A stretch of DNA of 64,000 nt from Gulosibacter hominis (GTDB lineage: Bacteria > Actinomycetota > Actinomycetes > Actinomycetales > Microbacteriaceae). The translations under genes and the position numbers were made by a program. Below the pieces are notes generated by a model. That model saw nothing but the letters and a program-made list of their open reading frames with translations. It was not told where the DNA came from and ran no database searches. The stretch covers positions 1-64,000 of the forward strand of contig NZ_CAJGWQ010000007.1 in the NCBI RefSeq assembly GCF_904842695.1, read 5' to 3'. Positions 61,851 through 64,000 of the stretch are shown one piece after another. Position 1 is the stretch's first letter. Every line of letters begins with the position of its first letter.

Positions 61851-61946
61851 TGGCGGAAGCGGACGGGAATCGAACCCGCCAGACCGAGCTACTCGGCCTC
61901 ACCGATTTTGAAGACCGGGGGGCCCACCAGGGCACCAGACGCCTCC
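61851..61946 (-). tRNA. selC: tRNA-Sec (anticodon UCA)
   Basis: 96 bases with an encoded CCA end (61851-61853). The anticodon stem CCGGT/ATCGG holds the loop CTTCAAA, so the anticodon is UCA, which reads UGA. The acceptor arm is extended (GGAGGCG pairs with CGCTTCC), the variable arm is long, and the TTCGATT T-loop is present. This is the fold of bacterial tRNA(Sec), which is charged with serine and then converted by SelA. Confidence 0.95.
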
Positions 61947-62012
61947 AGTGAGCGACAACTTACCAGCAAAGAACTTTCACGACGCGGTTGCGGCTGTGGG
62001 TAGGCTGGCCGC

Positions 62013-63023
62013 ATGGAACCGACTGCACAGTTCAATGACGAATCCGCACTGCGACTCACCACCACGGCCAGCGGCGGCGGCTGCGCCTGCAAAATCCCGC
62101 CGGGCGAGCTCGAAAACGTGGTGAGTGAACTCGCCGGTCAAGACTATGACAGTGTGATCGTCGGGCTCGATGACGGTGACGACGCGGCCGCTGTTCGCAT
62201 CCAGGATGGGCTGGCGGTCCTGAGCACGGCCGACTTTTTTACGCCCGTGGTCGACAGCGCCTACGATTGGGGCCGCATCGCCGCCACCAACGCGCTTTCG
62301 GATATTTATGCGATGGGGGGCACCCCGACTGTCGCGATCAACCTCGTGGGCTGGCCGCGTGCATCCCTGCCCATGGAACTCATGCGCGAGGTGCTGCGCG
62401 GCGGGCTCGATGTGGCCAAGCAGGTGTCGTGTCCGGTGATCGGTGGCCACTCGATTGATGCGCCCGAGCCGGTGTACGGCATGGCGGTTACCGGCACCGC
62501 GCATCCCGACAAGCTGCTGCGCAATGACGCTGCCGAGCCGGGGCTGCCGATCACGCTTACGAAGCCGATCGGTGTGGGCATCCTCAACAACCGGCACAAG
62601 TCGACCGGCGAGGTGTTCCCCGAGGCGATCGAAGTGATGACCACGCTGAACGCCGAGGCATCGCGTAAGGCGCTCGAGTCGGGGGCAAAGGCGGCCACCG
62701 ATGTCACCGGATTTGGGCTGCTCGGTCACCTGTTCAAGATGTGCCGCGCCTCGGGTGTGGATGCGGTGATCGACCGCTCGGCGGTGCCGTCGCTGGAGGC
62801 TGCGCGTCGCTCAATTGCTGAGGGATTCATTTCTGGCGGTTCGCGGCGGAATCTCGACTGGGTGCGCCCGCACCTTGATATCGCGGCGACGGTGACCGAG
62901 AACGACTTGATTTTGCTGGCGGATGCGCAGACCTCGGGCGGCCTACTCGTGATCGGCGAGGTGCCCGGGTACCCGGTGATCGGCGAGACCGTGGCCGGAA
63001 CCGGTCGCGTGCACATCCGCTAG
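62013..63023 (+). CDS. selD: Selenide, water dikinase SelD
   Basis: 336 residues. The catalytic loop reads GGGCACKIPP with Cys24 and Lys27, equivalent to Cys17 and Lys20 of E. coli SelD. Selenocysteine is therefore not used in this enzyme itself. Other conserved features are IVGLDDGDDAAAV, DFFTPVVDSAYDWGRIAATN and GGHSIDAPEPVYGMAVTG. It makes selenophosphate from selenide and ATP. It diverges from tRNA-Sec with a 66-base gap. Confidence 0.97.
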   Translation: MEPTAQFNDESALRLTTTASGGGCACKIPPGELENVVSELAGQDYDSVIVGLDDGDDAAAVRIQDGLAVLSTADFFTPVVDSAYDWGRIAATNALSDIYAMGGTPTVAINLVGWPRASLPMELMREVLRGGLDVAKQVSCPVIGGHSIDAPEPVYGMAVTGTAHPDKLLRNDAAEPGLPITLTKPIGVGILNNRHKSTGEVFPEAIEVMTTLNAEASRKALESGAKAATDVTGFGLLGHLFKMCRASGVDAVIDRSAVPSLEAARRSIAEGFISGGSRRNLDWVRPHLDIAATVTENDLILLADAQTSGGLLVIGEVPGYPVIGETVAGTGRVHIR

Positions 63024-63132
63024 CGCGAGCGCGGGTGCGCGCGGTGCCGCAGTGCGCGGGTGCGCGCGGCGCCGCGGGTGTTCGTCGTTGTGCGCCGGTG
63101 GGCGCGCAACGACCGGGCGCGCATCCCCCGGA

Positions 63133-63196
63133 TTTGTGTGGGTTCGCGTCAAATGTGGGTGTTCTGCCACATACAAATAACGCGAACCCACACAAA
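63133..63196. repeat. 64-bp palindromic element, copy 3
   Basis: Arms of 17 bp are perfectly complementary (63133-63149 and 63180-63196); the spacer holds a further short inverted repeat (ATGTGG / CCACAT). It is the reverse orientation of the copies near 55.5 kb. It lies between selD and the NrfD-like gene. Confidence 0.9.
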
Positions 63197-63330
63197 ACCC
63201 TGGAAAGGCGGGATGCAAGCGTCAAGCGCGGGAGCGCTGCGCGCGAAGCGAGCGCGGCACGGTGCGGGATGCGCGAAGCGAGCGCGGCACGGTGCGGGAA
63301 GCGCGGCAACCTCTGCGCGCATCCCCCGGA

Positions 63331-63394
63331 TTTGTGTGGGTTTGCGTCAAATGTGGGTGTTCTGCCACATACAAATAACGCGAACCCACACAGA
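63331..63394. repeat. 64-bp palindromic element, copy 4
   Basis: Almost identical to copy 3, including the 17 bases of flank before it; two arm positions differ. The two copies are 198 bases apart. The 500 bases from 63024 to 63523 hold no gene that I can support, only these elements and GC-rich short repeats. Confidence 0.88.
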
Positions 63395-63523
63395 ACCCGG
63401 AAATGGGGGCCGGGAATGGCGGGGAGCGGGCGACGCGGGCGGGCGCGGCGACGCGAAGCGACGGCGGGGATGCGGCGCGAGCGCGGGGCGCGGCTCGCGC
63501 GGCGCCGAAGCGCGGCCGCGCCG

Positions 63524-64000
63524 CTAGCCGGCGGTGGTGATGGAGTCGTCGACGATGCCCGCGGCGCGACGGGCCGCGAGCCGCGCTTTTTGCGGCTCGA
63601 CCACGTGCCGCGGGTCGTGCGTCGACTCGATCCCGGCCTCGAGCACACCGAAACGGGTGAGCGCTGAGGCGCCGGCGAGCGCCAGCCCCGAAACGACCCC
63701 GAAAACACGATGCACGCGCGCCAGCAGCGCGCCAACCCCACCGGCGATCGCGAGCACTTCGGCGGCCTTGAGCATTTTGCCCGGCTGCCCGGTTTCGAGC
63801 GGTTCGCGCTCGGCCGGATGCATATTCTCTTTCATCACGTGCATGGCGGCCACATCGCCGATCACGCCCGCCACGGCGAGTTTCTGCGCCGGGCCGATCT
63901 CGGCCGTGGGGGTGGTCACCATCGCCACACCGGATGCGGCCAACGACGCCGAGCTGGCGAACAGATACGGCAGTTCGCGCCGGCCAGCGTTCCACACCGG
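63524..64000 (-). CDS. nrfD: NrfD-like membrane subunit (partial, C-terminal end)
   Basis: The frame runs off the right edge, so only the last 158 or so residues are seen. They start PVWNAGRRELPYLFASSAS and contain about three to four membrane helices, LETGQPGKMLKAAEVLAI and the late STHDPRHVVEPQKARL, as in the NrfD/PsrC quinone-oxidising subunits of actinobacterial formate dehydrogenases. These anchor an FeS subunit and a molybdopterin catalytic subunit. Sec genes next door suggest that the catalytic subunit is a UGA-containing formate dehydrogenase. Confidence 0.8.
   Translation of the reverse strand, partial: PVWNAGRRELPYLFASSASLAASGVAMVTTPTAEIGPAQKLAVAGVIGDVAAMHVMKENMHPAEREPLETGQPGKMLKAAEVLAIAGGVGALLARVHRVFGVVSGLALAGASALTRFGVLEAGIESTHDPRHVVEPQKARLAARRAAGIVDDSITTAG

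Noticed and set aside
61103-61951. Open frame opposite selA and tRNA-Sec
   Set aside because: It is antisense to SelA, which has its catalytic Lys, and overlaps a tRNA gene; the product is Gly/Arg-rich.
62013-63023. SelD considered as a selenoprotein
   Set aside because: The active-site position is encoded as Cys (GGGCACK), not by an in-frame TGA.

Overview
The window is high-GC DNA from an actinobacterium, most likely a Micrococcales member near the Microbacteriaceae. The support is type VII (ESX-like) secretion genes, a CopD/CtaG fusion, septum-formation-like and DUF3151 proteins, an LAxTG-type surface anchor, many GTG starts, and frequent ATGA/GTGA gene overlaps. The genus cannot be fixed from sequence alone.

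Region 1 (1-31.9 kb) is one large accessory locus built round a type VII secretion system (T7SS). On the minus strand, reading from 17.5 kb down, come a 2063-residue cadherin-like/FN3 surface protein, a MoxR ATPase, a DUF58 protein, a transglutaminase-fold membrane protein and a Ser/Thr kinase. This set matches the PFNA cluster described in bifidobacteria. It continues into a small helical protein, a Gly/Ala-rich PPE-like protein, a mycosin and two WXG100 proteins. Diverging from it on the plus strand are a YbaB-like protein, a Pro/Gly-rich protein with a duplicated module, a WXG-motif protein and an FHA protein. Next, on the minus strand, lie eccD-eccB-mycP, the membrane core. The locus ends with two effector-like cassettes, each a small helical partner, an alpha/beta hydrolase with DUF1023 features and a possible immunity protein. 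No EccC ATPase is present in the window. Two enzymes have altered catalytic residues: mycosin 1 has Asp->Glu, and the transglutaminase-like protein has Cys->Asp.

Region 2 (32-54.5 kb) is mostly housekeeping: a sugar-lactone oxidase, chorismate mutase, deoC, a GNAT enzyme, purA, DUF3151, an FMN riboswitch driving a RibXY-type flavin transporter, a SpoU methyltransferase, pyrE, an exonuclease III homologue, a serine hydrolase, a wall-anchored phosphoesterase, YceI, a Pif1-like helicase and CopD/CtaG. A 352-bp nested interrupted palindrome lies between the GNAT gene and purA. A low-GC patch near 50.3-51.0 kb carries one small membrane protein and a frameshifted remnant.

Region 3 (54.5-57 kb) has a tandem-repeat stretch, the HU gene, two copies of a 64-bp palindromic element inside a longer direct repeat, and rpmB-rpmG-rpsN.

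Region 4 (57-64 kb) has L-serine dehydratase and a complete selenocysteine island: selB, selA, tRNA-Sec(UCA) and selD. Two more 64-bp palindromes follow, then the C-terminal end of an NrfD-like membrane subunit cut by the window edge. NrfD next to the Sec machinery suggests that a selenocysteine formate dehydrogenase lies just beyond the right end.
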